Source: Jiangella alba (GTDB taxonomy: Bacteria > Actinomycetota > Actinomycetes > Jiangellales > Jiangellaceae). From it: 64,000 nt of DNA. The translations under genes were made by a program, and so were the position numbers. This document shows positions 46,305 through 56,308 of the stretch, piece after piece. The notes beneath the pieces were generated by a model. That model did no database searches, was not told where the DNA came from, and saw only the letters and a list, made by a program, of their open reading frames with translations. The stretch covers positions 1,667,501 to 1,731,500 of the forward strand of contig NZ_FNUC01000003.1 of the NCBI RefSeq assembly GCF_900106035.1. Direction: 5' to 3'. How positions within the stretch are numbered: position 1 is the first letter of the stretch; each line of letters opens with the position of its first letter.

Positions 46305-46814
46305 ATGGCGAGGACCCTCGTGCTCATCCGGCACGCGAAGGCGCAGCACCCCGACGACCGCGCCGACCACGGCCGGGCGCTGGCCGGCCAGGGCCGTCGC
46401 GACGCGCCGGTCATCGGCCGCTGGCTGCGCTCGCAGGACGTCGCGCCGCAGGTCGCGGTCGTGTCGAGCGCGCTCCGCACCCGCGAGACGTACCAGCTGC
46501 TGGCCGCCGAACTGCCGGCCGCGCCCGACCCGGTCGTCACCGACGACGTCTACTACGCGTCGGCCGGCGACCTCCTCGAGATCGTGCGGGCGCTGCCGCC
46601 GGAGGCGGGGTCGGCGGCGATCGTCGGGCACAACCCCGGCATCGGCATGCTCGCCAACGCCCTCGACGACGGCGACTCCACCGTCGGCGACACCACGCGC
46701 ATGCGCACCGGATTCCCGACGTCGTCGGTCGCGGTGTTCACCGTCGAGGGCGACTGGTCGGCGGTCGACCCGGGCGGCCTCCGGCTGGTCGGCTACCTGG
46801 TCGCGCGGGGTTAG
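46305..46814 (+). CDS. sixA: SixA-like histidine phosphatase
   Basis: A 169-residue protein of the histidine phosphatase superfamily. The catalytic RHAK motif is in TLVLIRHAKAQHPDD at residues 9-12, with SSALRTRETYQLL near 54 and the second histidine in IVGHNPGIGMLAN near 107. SixA removes phosphate from histidine phosphotransfer proteins; here the target could be any phosphohistidine or small phosphoester. ATG 46305 is in frame; the ATG at 46301 is not. Convergent with serB, sharing stop-codon bases. Confidence 0.88.
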   Translation: MARTLVLIRHAKAQHPDDRADHGRALAGQGRRDAPVIGRWLRSQDVAPQVAVVSSALRTRETYQLLAAELPAAPDPVVTDDVYYASAGDLLEIVRALPPEAGSAAIVGHNPGIGMLANALDDGDSTVGDTTRMRTGFPTSSVAVFTVEGDWSAVDPGGLRLVGYLVARG

Positions 46815-48037
46815 CGCACCGGGGGAGCGGGCGTGGGGGTGCCGTCGGCGGCGTCGGCGGCCTCGATGTCGTCGCGGCTGATGCCCAGCAGGTAGAGGAT
46901 CGCGTCGAGGTACGGGACGTTGACGGCGGTGTCGGCGGCGCTGCGGACCACCGGCTTGGCGTTGAACGCGACGCCCAGCCCGGCGGCCGCGATCATGTCG
47001 AGGTCGTTGGCGCCGTCGCCGACCGCGATGGTCTGCGACAGCGGGATGCCCTCGGCGGCGGCGAACCGGGCCAGCGCGGCGGCCTTGCCGGGACGGTCCA
47101 GGATCGGCCCGACCAGCCCGCCGGTCAGCACGTCGCCGTCGATCTCGAGCGTGTTGGCGGCCGAGTAGTCGATGCCCAGCTCGTCCGCCAGCGGGTCGGT
47201 GATCTGCGAGAACCCGCCGCTGACGATGGCGCACCGGTAGCCGAGCCGCTTCAGCGTGCGCACCAGAGTGCGCGCCCCGGGGGTCAGCTGCACGGCGTCG
47301 CGCACCTCGGCGACGGCGGACGCGGGCAGCCCGGCGAGCAGCCGCACCCGCTCGCGCAGCGACGCCGCGAAGTCGAGCTCGCCGCGCATCGCCCGCTCGG
47401 TGACGGACGCCACCTGGTCCTGCACCCCGGCATGGGCGGCCAGCATCTCGATGACCTCGCCCTGCACCAGCGTGGAGTCGACGTCCATGACGACCAGCCG
47501 CTTGGCCCGGCGCAGCAGCCCCGACGGTTGAACGGCGACGTCGGCGCCCTCGGCCAGCGCGACGGCGGCGAGGTCGGCCCGCAGCCGGGCGGGGTCGGCG
47601 CCGGACACCTCGAACTCGATGGACGTGACCGGGTAGGACGCCAGCCGCACGATGCGGTCGATGTTCGCGCCCGCCTTCGCGACGGCGTCGGTGAGCGCCG
47701 CGACGGCGCCCGGGCGCAGCGGGAAGCCGAGGACGGTGATGTGGGCGCGGCCCGGCGGGCGGCGGCGGTCGCCGTGGCCGGCCGAGACCTCGATCTCGAC
47801 GCCGAGCAGCCCGGCGAGATCGGCCAGCGTGCGCCGCAGGGCGGGCTCGTCGGCGGACTTCGGGTTCAGCAGTACCGCGAGGACCAGGCGGCCGCGGACG
47901 GTGACTTGTTCGACGTCGAGCACCTCGACGTCGTGGGCGGTCAGCGCCGTGAACAGCTGCGCGGTCAGGCCCGGCCGGTCGCGTCCGGTGAGGGTGACCA
48001 GCAGGGTGGTGGCGGGGGGTTCCGGTGGCAGGCTCAT
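46811..48037 (-). CDS. serB: Phosphoserine phosphatase with N-terminal ACT domains
   Basis: A 408-residue enzyme for the last step of serine synthesis. Residues 1-170 hold two ACT-like regulatory domains (TTLLVTLTGRDRPGLTAQLF and AHITVLGFPLRPGAVAAL). The HAD domain has nucleophile Asp185 in LVVMDVDSTLVQGE, IVSGGFSQITDPLADELG, and AVGDGANDLDMIAAAGLGVA. ATG 48037 fits; upstream frame is a shadow. This is the long actinobacterial SerB form. Confidence 0.95.
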   Translation of the reverse strand: MSLPPEPPATTLLVTLTGRDRPGLTAQLFTALTAHDVEVLDVEQVTVRGRLVLAVLLNPKSADEPALRRTLADLAGLLGVEIEVSAGHGDRRRPPGRAHITVLGFPLRPGAVAALTDAVAKAGANIDRIVRLASYPVTSIEFEVSGADPARLRADLAAVALAEGADVAVQPSGLLRRAKRLVVMDVDSTLVQGEVIEMLAAHAGVQDQVASVTERAMRGELDFAASLRERVRLLAGLPASAVAEVRDAVQLTPGARTLVRTLKRLGYRCAIVSGGFSQITDPLADELGIDYSAANTLEIDGDVLTGGLVGPILDRPGKAAALARFAAAEGIPLSQTIAVGDGANDLDMIAAAGLGVAFNAKPVVRSAADTAVNVPYLDAILYLLGISRDDIEAADAADGTPTPAPPVR

Positions 48038-48051
48038 CGCAAGCCGCAACG

Positions 48052-48807
48052 CTATCGCGTGGCCAGCGCGTTGCACGCGGCGGCCAGCGCCGACCGGGAG
48101 GCCCGCTCCAGCGGCGTCAGCGCCGCCCGCCGCGACGTGGCCTCGGACGTCGTGACGGCGCCGCCGTCGTCGCCGAGCGCGAACCGGACGACGGCCAGCA
48201 GCCGGGCCGCGCGCGCCGCCACGGCCTGCGCCTGCGGCGGGAACGCGCGCGGCAGCGGGTCGGACTGGCGGTTGGTGCGGATGTCGGAGAGCAGCGCCTC
48301 GACCTCGGGCCGCCACGACGCGACGTCGAGGTCGGTGAGGATCGACCCGGCCGCCAGCAGCGCCGTCGTCAGCTCCTTGTCGGTGTCGGCGAGCGACGGG
48401 GCGGCCGGAGCCGGGCTGGCCGGGCGGACCATCCAGGTGACCATGTGCCCCTGGTCGCCGGGCGGGCCGAACGTGCGGACGTCGGGCACCAGCGCGTACG
48501 GCGCGCCGTCGGCGATGACCGCCTCGCCGGCGTCGACCGCGTAGCCGTTGAGGTCGGCCGGACCGCCCAGGCCGCTGGGGTCGCCGGGCGCGGGCAGCGC
48601 GACGAGGAACGCCGTGGCGCCGGCCTCGCGCAGCGCCAGCAGCGCCTCGGACAGGCCGGTCGCGGTGGCGGCGCCGGGGACGTCGACGGCGTCGTGCGGC
48701 TCGTCGTCGGCGCGGACGCGGTCGACGACGTCGTCGAGACTCGCCTCGTTCCGCAGCCAGGCCGTGCCCCACGCCGCGAGGCGGGCGGAGCGGGGGAGGG
48801 TGACCAT
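48052..48807 (-). CDS. Conserved hypothetical protein
   Basis: A 251-residue soluble protein, not recognised. It begins MVTLPRSARLAAWGTAWLRN and has Ala/Asp-rich central segments (GATAFLVALPAPGDPSGLGG, TFGPPGDQGHMVTWMVRPA). No catalytic motif, signal or transmembrane segment is apparent. It lies 14 nt upstream of serB, so the two may be co-transcribed. TAGGCT 8 nt before the ATG predicts a leaderless mRNA. Confidence 0.75.
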   Translation of the reverse strand: MVTLPRSARLAAWGTAWLRNEASLDDVVDRVRADDEPHDAVDVPGAATATGLSEALLALREAGATAFLVALPAPGDPSGLGGPADLNGYAVDAGEAVIADGAPYALVPDVRTFGPPGDQGHMVTWMVRPASPAPAAPSLADTDKELTTALLAAGSILTDLDVASWRPEVEALLSDIRTNRQSDPLPRAFPPQAQAVAARAARLLAVVRFALGDDGGAVTTSEATSRRAALTPLERASRSALAAACNALATR

Positions 48808-48815
48808 GACTCAAG

Positions 48816-48821
48816 AGCCTA
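48816..48821 (-). promoter_or_regulatory. Predicted -10 box of the gene at 48052 (leaderless)
   Basis: On the minus strand TAGGCT ends 8 nt before ATG 48807. Confidence 0.55.
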
Positions 48822-48908
48822 CGACCCGCCCGCTAGAGTCGTCCGGGGGTTCTGAGGCGGGCAGCGTCGAGGGCCTCGTCCGCCGCACCCGAGGGAGCCG
48901 TCCACGCG

Positions 48909-49721
<813 letters not shown>

Positions 49722-49730
49722 ACTGAGACC

Positions 49731-50198
49731 ATGCAGGACTTCCTGGACTGGCTCGGCGAACACGACTGGGTCGCCTGGCTCGGTCTGGCGTTCGTCCTCG
49801 GCATCGTCGAGACCACCACGGTCGACCTCATCTTCCTCATGCTGGCCGGCGGGGCGGCGGCCGGTGCGGTGGCGGCGCTCGTCGGCATCGACGCGCTGTG
49901 GCTGCAGATCGTCATCGCCATCGCCGTCAGCGTCGCGCTGCTCGGGTTCGTCCGCCCGGTCGCCAAGCGGCACCTGCGCACCAGCGGCAGCACCCGCACC
50001 GGCGCCGCCGCGCTGGTCGGCCGCAAGGGCGTCGTCGTCGAGACGGTCGACTCCGAGCGCGGTCTCATCAAGCTCGCCGGCGAGATCTGGACCGCCCGCT
50101 GCTACGACGGCACCTCGGTCATCGAGGCCGGCCGCGACGTCGACGTCATCGAGATCCAGGGGGCGACAGCGCTCGTGTTCGAGGCCGACCCGCGATAG
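49731..50198 (+). CDS. nfeD: NfeD family membrane protein
   Basis: A 155-residue protein. Two hydrophobic helices cover about 15-70 (WLGLAFVLGIVETTTVDLIF, VGIDALWLQIVIAIAVSVAL). The soluble OB-fold domain is at the C-terminus (GAAALVGRKGVVVETVD, DVDVIEIQGATALVFEA). NfeD proteins pair with SPFH proteins in membrane organisation; the SPFH gene is directly downstream. Confidence 0.88.
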   Translation: MQDFLDWLGEHDWVAWLGLAFVLGIVETTTVDLIFLMLAGGAAAGAVAALVGIDALWLQIVIAIAVSVALLGFVRPVAKRHLRTSGSTRTGAAALVGRKGVVVETVDSERGLIKLAGEIWTARCYDGTSVIEAGRDVDVIEIQGATALVFEADPR

Positions 50199-50210
50199 AC
50201 CCGGCACTGA

Positions 50211-50216
50211 TAGGTT
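50211..50216 (+). promoter_or_regulatory. Possible -10 box of the SPFH gene
   Basis: TAGGTT, about 43 nt before ATG 50260, which has its own ggaagg site; this start has a leader. Confidence 0.35.
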
Positions 50217-50259
50217 TTGCCGCGACTCGCCCGGCCACGGAAACTCGGAAGGTCAATTC

Positions 50260-51570
50260 ATGGAAGCCGGTCAGATTTTCGTTCTCCTCGTCGTCATACT
50301 CCTGGCCATCTTCGTGCTGGTGACGCTGGCCAAGTCGGTACGCATCGTGCCGCAGGCGCGGGCCGGCATCGTCGAGCGGCTGGGCCGCTACCAGCGCACC
50401 CTCGACCCGGGCCTGACGGTGGTCGTGCCGTTCATCGACCGCGTGCTGCCGCTGCTCGACCTCCGCGAGCAGGTCGTGTCGTTCCCGCCGCAGCCGGTGA
50501 TCACCCAGGACAACCTGGTGGTCTCGATCGACACCGTCATCTACTACCAGGTGAACGACCCCAAGGCGGCGACCTACGAGATCGCCAACTACATCCAGGG
50601 CATCGAGCAGCTGACCGTCACCACGCTGCGTAACGTCATCGGTGGCATGGACCTCGAGCGCACGCTGACCAGCCGTGAAGAGATCAACAACGCGCTGCGC
50701 GGCGTCCTCGACGACGCCACCGGCAAGTGGGGCATCCGGGTGAACCGGGTCGAGCTGAAGGCCATCGACCCGCCGCCGTCCATCCAGGACTCCATGGAGA
50801 AGCAGATGCGCGCCGACCGCGACAAGCGCGCGGCGATCCTCAACGCCGAAGGTGTGCGGCAGTCGCAGATCCTCACCGCCGAGGGCCAGAAGCAGTCCGC
50901 CATCCTGACCGCCGAGGGCGACAAGCAGTCGACCGTGCTGCGCGCCGAGGCCGAGAAGCAGGCGCAGATCCTGCGCGCCGACGGTGAGGCGAAGGCCATC
51001 GGCGCCGTGTTCGACGCCATCCACCGCGGCAACCCCGACCAGAAGCTGCTGGCCTACCAGTACCTGCAGATGATGCCCGAGATCGCGAAGGGCGACTCCA
51101 ACAAGGTCTGGATCGTGCCGAGCGAGTTCGGCAAGGCGCTCGAGGGCCTCGGCGACGCCGTCGGGCGGTTCGGTTCCGGCTTCGCGCCGGGCGCCATCCC
51201 GGCCGACGACAACGCCGCCGAGGAGATCGAGGCCGCCGCGCAGCAGGCCGCCGCCGAGGGCGAGGCGGCCGCCGCCGCGGCCGCCGAGGAGGTCCGGCGG
51301 GCGCTGGAGGCGGCCGAGGTCGCGTCCGACCCGACCAAGCCGCTGCCGCCGGCCGAGCCCGACGTCAGCCGGCCCGACGACGCCGCGGACGCCGCCGACG
51401 ACTCGGCGGCCGACGACGCCACGGCCGGTGACGGCGCGTCCGGCGACGAGCGCGGCCCGGCGGGCAACGGCGCGAACGGCCCGGCCCTGGGCCGCGACCT
51501 GACCCAGGACCCCGGTGACGAGCCGCCGTCCACGCCGCCGCCCGCACCGCCCGCGCCTCCGGCGGGGTGA
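50260..51570 (+). CDS. SPFH/Band 7 domain protein (stomatin-like)
   Basis: A 436-residue protein. An N-terminal membrane anchor (IFVLLVVILLAIFVLVTLA) is followed by the SPFH domain (IVPQARAGIVERLGRYQRTL to about residue 190). A coiled-coil with repeated AEGxKQSxIL units (TAEGQKQSAILTAEGDKQST) follows. The C-terminal 100 residues are Ala/Asp/Pro-rich. Such proteins form large membrane-bound oligomers with NfeD partners. ATG 50260 follows ggaagg; the stop overlaps the TSUP gene by 4 nt. Confidence 0.93.
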   Translation: MEAGQIFVLLVVILLAIFVLVTLAKSVRIVPQARAGIVERLGRYQRTLDPGLTVVVPFIDRVLPLLDLREQVVSFPPQPVITQDNLVVSIDTVIYYQVNDPKAATYEIANYIQGIEQLTVTTLRNVIGGMDLERTLTSREEINNALRGVLDDATGKWGIRVNRVELKAIDPPPSIQDSMEKQMRADRDKRAAILNAEGVRQSQILTAEGQKQSAILTAEGDKQSTVLRAEAEKQAQILRADGEAKAIGAVFDAIHRGNPDQKLLAYQYLQMMPEIAKGDSNKVWIVPSEFGKALEGLGDAVGRFGSGFAPGAIPADDNAAEEIEAAAQQAAAEGEAAAAAAAEEVRRALEAAEVASDPTKPLPPAEPDVSRPDDAADAADDSAADDATAGDGASGDERGPAGNGANGPALGRDLTQDPGDEPPSTPPPAPPAPPAG

Positions 51571-52319
51571 GCCTGCTCGACGTCGTCGCGATCGTCGCGG
51601 CCGGGTTCGCCGCGGGTGCGATCAACGTCGTCGTCGGTTCCGGGACGATGATCACGTTCCCGACGTTGCTGGCGCTGGGCTACCCGCCCGTGGTGGCCAA
51701 CGTGTCCAACACCGTCGGGCTGGTCCCGGGTTCCGTCATGGGGGCCTGGGGCTATCGCGAGGAACTGCGCGGCCAGCGCGACCGGATCATCCGGTTCGGG
51801 CTGGCCGCGGTCGTCGGTGGGGCCGGTGGCGCGGTGCTGCTGCTGGCGCTGCCGCCCGGCGCGTTCGAGGCGATCGTGCCGGTGCTGATCGTGCTGGCCT
51901 GCGTGCTGGTGGCCGCGCAGCCGTGGATCGCGCGGCGGCTGAAGGACCGCCCGGCCGGACGTGAGCACGGCGGGCCGGTGGTGTGGCTGCTGGTGCTGCT
52001 GACCGCGGTCTACGGCGGTTACTTCGGCGCCGCCCAGGGCGTGCTGCTGCTCGCCGTGCTGGGGCTGGCGCTGTCGGACTCGCTGCAACGGCTCAACGCC
52101 GTCAAGAACGTGCAGGCCGGGCTGGTGAACCTGGTCGCGGGCCTGGTGTTCATGGTGGTGGCCGACGTCGACTGGGCGGTGGCCGGGCTGATCGCGCTCG
52201 GCGCCGCGACCGGCGGGCTGGTCGGCGCGCGGATCGGCCGGCGGCTGTCGCCGCTGGTGCTGCGCATCGTCATCGTCGTGGTCGGCACCGTCGCCGTCGT
52301 CGTGCTGGTGCTGCGATGA
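51567..52319 (+). CDS. TSUP (TauE/SafE) family permease
   Basis: A 250-residue protein with about eight transmembrane segments. It begins LLDVVAIVAAGFAAGAINVV, and the family GSGTMITFPTLLALGYPP is near 25. A second half has YGGYFGAAQGVLLLAVLG. TSUP members export sulfite, sulfoacetate or related anions; the substrate is unknown. GTG 51567 overlaps the SPFH stop. Confidence 0.9.
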   Translation: MSLLDVVAIVAAGFAAGAINVVVGSGTMITFPTLLALGYPPVVANVSNTVGLVPGSVMGAWGYREELRGQRDRIIRFGLAAVVGGAGGAVLLLALPPGAFEAIVPVLIVLACVLVAAQPWIARRLKDRPAGREHGGPVVWLLVLLTAVYGGYFGAAQGVLLLAVLGLALSDSLQRLNAVKNVQAGLVNLVAGLVFMVVADVDWAVAGLIALGAATGGLVGARIGRRLSPLVLRIVIVVVGTVAVVVLVLR

Positions 52320-53128
52320 CGGGCCCGCGCGTGGTCGAGGTCGCCGGGGTCGACGACCCGCGGCTGGCCGACTACGTCTCGCTGCGCGACGTCCAGTTGC
52401 GCACGTCGCTGGAGGCCGAGCACGGGCTGTTCCTCGCCGAGGGCGAGAAGGTGGTGCGCCGGGCGGTCGCCGCGGGTTTCCGGCCGCGTTCGTTCCTCAT
52501 GGCGCCGCGCTGGGTCGACGCGCTGTCCGACGTGTTCGCGGCGGCCGGCGACGTCCCCGTCTACGTGGCGCCGGAGCCGGTCATCGAGGGCGTCACCGGC
52601 TTCCACGTGCACCGCGGCGCGCTGGCGTCGCTGCACCGCCGGCCGCTGCCGCCGATGGACGACGTGCTGGCCGCGGCCCGGCGGGTGGTCGTCCTGGAGG
52701 ATCTCGTCGACCACACCAACGTCGGCGCGATCTTCCGCTGCGCGGCGGCGCTGGGCTGGGACGCCGTCCTGCTCGGCCCGCGCTGCGCCGACCCGCTGTA
52801 CCGGCGCGCCGTCAAGGTGTCGATGGGCACGGTGTTCTCCGTCCCGTACACCCGGGTCGAGGAGTGGTACGACGCGCCCGCCGCGCTGGCCGCGGCCGGG
52901 TTCGAGACGCTGGCGCTCACCCCGGCCGACGACGCCGTCGACCTCTCCGACGTGGTTCCGGCGGAGCGGACGGCGCTGCTCGTGGGCGGCGAGGGGCACG
53001 GATTGTCCGCACGCTGGATGGCGGCCGCCGACCGTCGCGTGCGCATCCCGATGCAGGCCGGGGTTGACAGTCTCAATGTGGCCTCGGCGACTGCTGTGGC
53101 CTGTTATGCCCTGCGTCGTCCCGGGTAG
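52316..53128 (+). CDS. SpoU/TrmH family RNA 2'-O-methyltransferase
   Basis: A 270-residue SPOUT enzyme. An N-terminal RNA-binding domain (LFLAEGEKVVRRAVAAGFRP) precedes the knot: motif 1 DHTNVGAIFRCAAALGW near 141, motif 2 LLVGGEGHGLSARWM near 223, motif 3 IPMQAGVDSLNVASATAVAC near 244. It would methylate a ribose in rRNA or tRNA. ATG 52316 overlaps the TSUP stop by 4 nt. Confidence 0.93.
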   Translation: MTGPRVVEVAGVDDPRLADYVSLRDVQLRTSLEAEHGLFLAEGEKVVRRAVAAGFRPRSFLMAPRWVDALSDVFAAAGDVPVYVAPEPVIEGVTGFHVHRGALASLHRRPLPPMDDVLAAARRVVVLEDLVDHTNVGAIFRCAAALGWDAVLLGPRCADPLYRRAVKVSMGTVFSVPYTRVEEWYDAPAALAAAGFETLALTPADDAVDLSDVVPAERTALLVGGEGHGLSARWMAAADRRVRIPMQAGVDSLNVASATAVACYALRRPG

Positions 53129-53131
53129 TCT
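53126..53131 (+). promoter_or_regulatory. Predicted -10 box of the FtsX-type ABC operon
   Basis: TAGTCT shares its TAG with the stop codon of the methyltransferase gene, 9 nt before ATG 53141. Confidence 0.45.
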
Positions 53132-53140
53132 GTGCCGATC

Positions 53141-53182
53141 ATGCGTGGGGGAAACGATTACCGGGCCGGTGAGCACGGCTGA
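53141..53182 (+). CDS. Predicted 13-residue upstream ORF coupled to the ABC permease
   Basis: ATG to TGA encodes MRGGNDYRAGEHG. The stop (53180-53182) and the permease ATG (53182-53184) form TGATG, so ribosomes finishing the mini-ORF could re-initiate. It begins where a leaderless mRNA from TAGTCT would start. The permease start has no ribosome-binding site of its own at good spacing. Translation is not proven. Confidence 0.5.
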   Translation: MRGGNDYRAGEHG

Positions 53183-56100
53183 TGCGGATCAAGCGGGCCC
53201 GCGCCCATGCCGCTGTCGTGGCGACGGTGGCCGCCTGGGCGTTCGTCGTCGCGGCCGTCACCACCGGACTGGTCGGCTACCTGGTCGTGGCCAGCCAGGA
53301 CGGCGTCCGTGAGGCGCTGCGCACTGCGCCGCCCGCGGAGGCCGCCGTGCAGGTCGTCACCCGGCTGGCGCCCGACCCCGCCGACCAGGACGCCGCCGTC
53401 CGCGAGGTCGTCGCGGCGCGGTCCGGCGGCGCGCCGATGGAGGCGTACCGCAGCCTGGCCGGCGGCGAGGACGCCCTGGCCGTGCCCGGCAGCGACCAGG
53501 ACGCGCGCGGCGTCCTGACCGTCTACGAGGGCCTGGACGAGCACGCGGAGCTGGTCGACGGCGCCTGGCCGGCCGACGGCGGCCGGGTCACCCAGACGGC
53601 GCTGCACGCCACCGCCGCCGAGGCACTGGGCCTGGCCGCGGGCGACCAGATCACCGTCGGCGAGACCCTCGTGCAGGTCACCGGCACCTGGCTGCCGGCC
53701 GACCCCGACGACCCGTTCTGGTTCGGCGAGCCGATCGAGGTGACGGGCGTCGACGGCTCCGCGTACGGGCCGTTCGTGGTCACCGAGGAGGCGCTGACCG
53801 CCGTCGAGTCGTCGCCGCGGGTGCGCTGGCGCGTCACGCCGCAGGCCGACGCGATCACCCCCGGGCAGGTGGCCGCGCTGGCCGGCGCGCTGCCGGGGCT
53901 GCCGGGCGCGCTGGAGGGTGACGACCGCGTCGACGTCCGCGGCGTCGCCGTGAGCGGCGAGCTCGCCGCGACCGCCCGGTCGCTGGACGCCGACGTCGCG
54001 CGCGGCACCAGCGTGTCGGCCGTCCCGCTGGTCGTGCTGGTGGCCGTCGCGATCGTCACCGGCGCGCAGGTGGCGCGGCTGCTGGGCGTGGTCCGCGAGG
54101 TCGAGACGACGCTGTTGCGCTCGCGTGGGCTGTCCGCGGCGCAGCTGGTGTGGTGGTCGGTGCTGGAGTCGGTCGCGGTGGTCGTGCCCGCGGCCGCGCT
54201 CGGCGCCGCCGCGACGGTGGCCGCGCTGCGCGCCGGTGGCGGGCCGGCCGTCGACACCGGGGTGGCCGCGTGGTGTGCCGCCGGCGTCGCCGCCGGGACG
54301 CTCGCGCTGCTGGTCGCCGGGGCGGCCGCGACCGCCCGCCGCCGGGTCGAGGACACCGTCGCGTTCAGCAGCCGCCGCGCCACCGGCGCCATCGGCTGGA
54401 GCTTCGCCGCCGTCGCGCTGATCGCCGCCGCGGTCGCGATCTGGCAGCTGCGCCGCTACGGCGAGGCGTCGGGCACGGGCGGCGCCGATCTGCTCGCCAC
54501 CCCGGGTCCGGCGCTGGCGCTGCTGGCCTGCGCCGCCCTGGCGCTGCTCGCCGTCCCGTTCCCGCTGGCGCTGGCCGAGCGGGCGCTGGCCGGGCGCCGC
54601 CGGCTCGGGCTGCTGCTGCCGGCCTGGCAGGTGACCCGCCGGCTGCCGGTGTACGCGTCGGTGGTCGTGCTCGTGGTGGTGACGGCGGGCGCGGGCGTGC
54701 TCGCGGCGTCCTACTCGGCCACCTGGACCGGCCTGCAGGAAGACCTCGCCGACGTCCGCTCCGGCGCCGACGTGCGGGTGACGTTCGATCGCGCGGGGCC
54801 GCTGACCGCGGCCCGCCCGGCCGAGTCGGCGCTGCCGTACGGGCAGGTCGACGGCGCCGCCGACGCCGTCGGGGTGCTGTCCACCGGCGCCCGCATCGGC
54901 GACGAGAGCACGGCGCTGCTGGCGCTGCCGGCCGCCGGCCTGAGCGAGGTCGTCGAGGGCCGCGACGACGTGTTCCCCGCCGGCCGCGTGGCCGCCGCGG
55001 TCGCGCCCGCGGAGCCGCCGCTGGCCGGCCTGGAGCTGCCCGAGGGCACCGAGCGGCTGGAGGTCGACGCGACCGGCGTCGCCGCGGCGACGCTGCTGGT
55101 CGCCGACTCCGGCGGGGTGCTGGCCCAGGCCGTCGTCGAGGACGGCGTTGCGGCCGTGCCCGCCGGGTTCGGCACCGTGGTCGCCGCCGACCTCGCCCTC
55201 GCCGTGGCCGGTGAGAGCGAGCCGGCCGTGACGGCGGTGCGCGCGGTCGACGCGTCCGGGACGGCCACCGACGTGCCGCTGGACGGCGCCGGCGTGTGGC
55301 AGCCGCAGGCCGAGGCCAGCTACCGCGTCGACGCCGCCGAGCCCGGCACGGCGTCGCCGTTGTCGGCCGCGACGGTCGCGTTCCGGCCCGGCGCCACCGT
55401 GCGGCTGACCCCGCCGGCCGCCACCGGCGAGCCGGTGCCCGTCGCCGCTACGGGAGACGCGCTGGACCAGTTCGGCCTTCGGATCGGTGACCCGGTGACC
55501 CTGCACGTCGTCGGCGCCCGGCTCGACGCGCGGGTGGTCGAGGAGGTGCCGGTCGTGCCCGGCGTGGCCGGTCCGGTCGCGTTCGTGGCCGACCTCCCCA
55601 GCGTCACGGCCACGCTGCTGCGGGTCGCGGACCGGCCGCAGCGGATCACCGAGGTCTGGCTGAGCGCCTCCGGCGGCGACACCGCGGCGCTGGCCGCCGC
55701 GGTCGAGGACGCCGGACTGGCCGGGGCGGCCGAGGTGACCGACCGCGACACCGTCCGCTCCGGGCTGCTCGACCACGGCCTCGCCCGGCACGTCGTGCCG
55801 GCGTTCTGGTCGGTGGCCGTGGCGGCGGTGGTGCTGACGGCGATCGGCGCGGTCGCCTCGGCGGCGACCTTGCGGCGGCAGCGGCGCGGCGAGCTGGCCG
55901 TGCTGCGCGTCGTGGGCGTGGCGCCGTCGGAGCAGGCGCGGTCGCGGCGCATCGAGCAGGCCGGCATGGGGCTGCTGGCGATGGTGGCGGGCGCGGCGGG
56001 CGGGGTGGTGGTCGCCGCGCTGACGGTGACGGTGCTGGCCCGCGCCGCGACGTCCGGGGTGCCGCAGGCGCTGGACCCGGTCGGCGGCGCCAGCCTGGGC

Positions 56101-56217
56101 GCGCTGGCCGTGTTCGGGGTCGCGCTGGCCGGAGTGGTCGCCGCGGTGGCGCTGCTGCAGGCCTCGCGGGCCGGACGAGACGCGGCCGCGGCCGTGCCCG
56201 GGGAGGAGCGGCGATGA
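53182..56217 (+). CDS. FtsX-like ABC permease, large (1)
   Basis: A 1011-residue permease. An N-terminal transmembrane segment (residues about 10-34) is followed by an outer domain of about 240 residues. A first FtsX core lies near 275-380 (VPLVVLVAVAIVTGAQVARL, RSRGLSAAQLVWWSVLES), with more segments near 405-530. A second large outer domain (about 530-870) and a last FtsX core (VAAVVLTAIGAVASAATLRR, RRGELAVLRVVGV) complete it. Probably works with the permease at 56309 and the ATPases at 58990 and 59876, as a MacB/LolCDE-like mechanotransmitter or exporter. Confidence 0.88.
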   Translation: MRIKRARAHAAVVATVAAWAFVVAAVTTGLVGYLVVASQDGVREALRTAPPAEAAVQVVTRLAPDPADQDAAVREVVAARSGGAPMEAYRSLAGGEDALAVPGSDQDARGVLTVYEGLDEHAELVDGAWPADGGRVTQTALHATAAEALGLAAGDQITVGETLVQVTGTWLPADPDDPFWFGEPIEVTGVDGSAYGPFVVTEEALTAVESSPRVRWRVTPQADAITPGQVAALAGALPGLPGALEGDDRVDVRGVAVSGELAATARSLDADVARGTSVSAVPLVVLVAVAIVTGAQVARLLGVVREVETTLLRSRGLSAAQLVWWSVLESVAVVVPAAALGAAATVAALRAGGGPAVDTGVAAWCAAGVAAGTLALLVAGAAATARRRVEDTVAFSSRRATGAIGWSFAAVALIAAAVAIWQLRRYGEASGTGGADLLATPGPALALLACAALALLAVPFPLALAERALAGRRRLGLLLPAWQVTRRLPVYASVVVLVVVTAGAGVLAASYSATWTGLQEDLADVRSGADVRVTFDRAGPLTAARPAESALPYGQVDGAADAVGVLSTGARIGDESTALLALPAAGLSEVVEGRDDVFPAGRVAAAVAPAEPPLAGLELPEGTERLEVDATGVAAATLLVADSGGVLAQAVVEDGVAAVPAGFGTVVAADLALAVAGESEPAVTAVRAVDASGTATDVPLDGAGVWQPQAEASYRVDAAEPGTASPLSAATVAFRPGATVRLTPPAATGEPVPVAATGDALDQFGLRIGDPVTLHVVGARLDARVVEEVPVVPGVAGPVAFVADLPSVTATLLRVADRPQRITEVWLSASGGDTAALAAAVEDAGLAGAAEVTDRDTVRSGLLDHGLARHVVPAFWSVAVAAVVLTAIGAVASAATLRRQRRGELAVLRVVGVAPSEQARSRRIEQAGMGLLAMVAGAAGGVVVAALTVTVLARAATSGVPQALDPVGGASLGALAVFGVALAGVVAAVALLQASRAGRDAAAAVPGEERR

Positions 56218-56308
56218 ACGAGCCTCGTCGCGCGGGGTGGCCGGTCGGGCCGCTTTGCAATGAGCACCGATACGCACCACCGGGAGTGGCTGGGGAGGTG
56301 ACGCGGCG

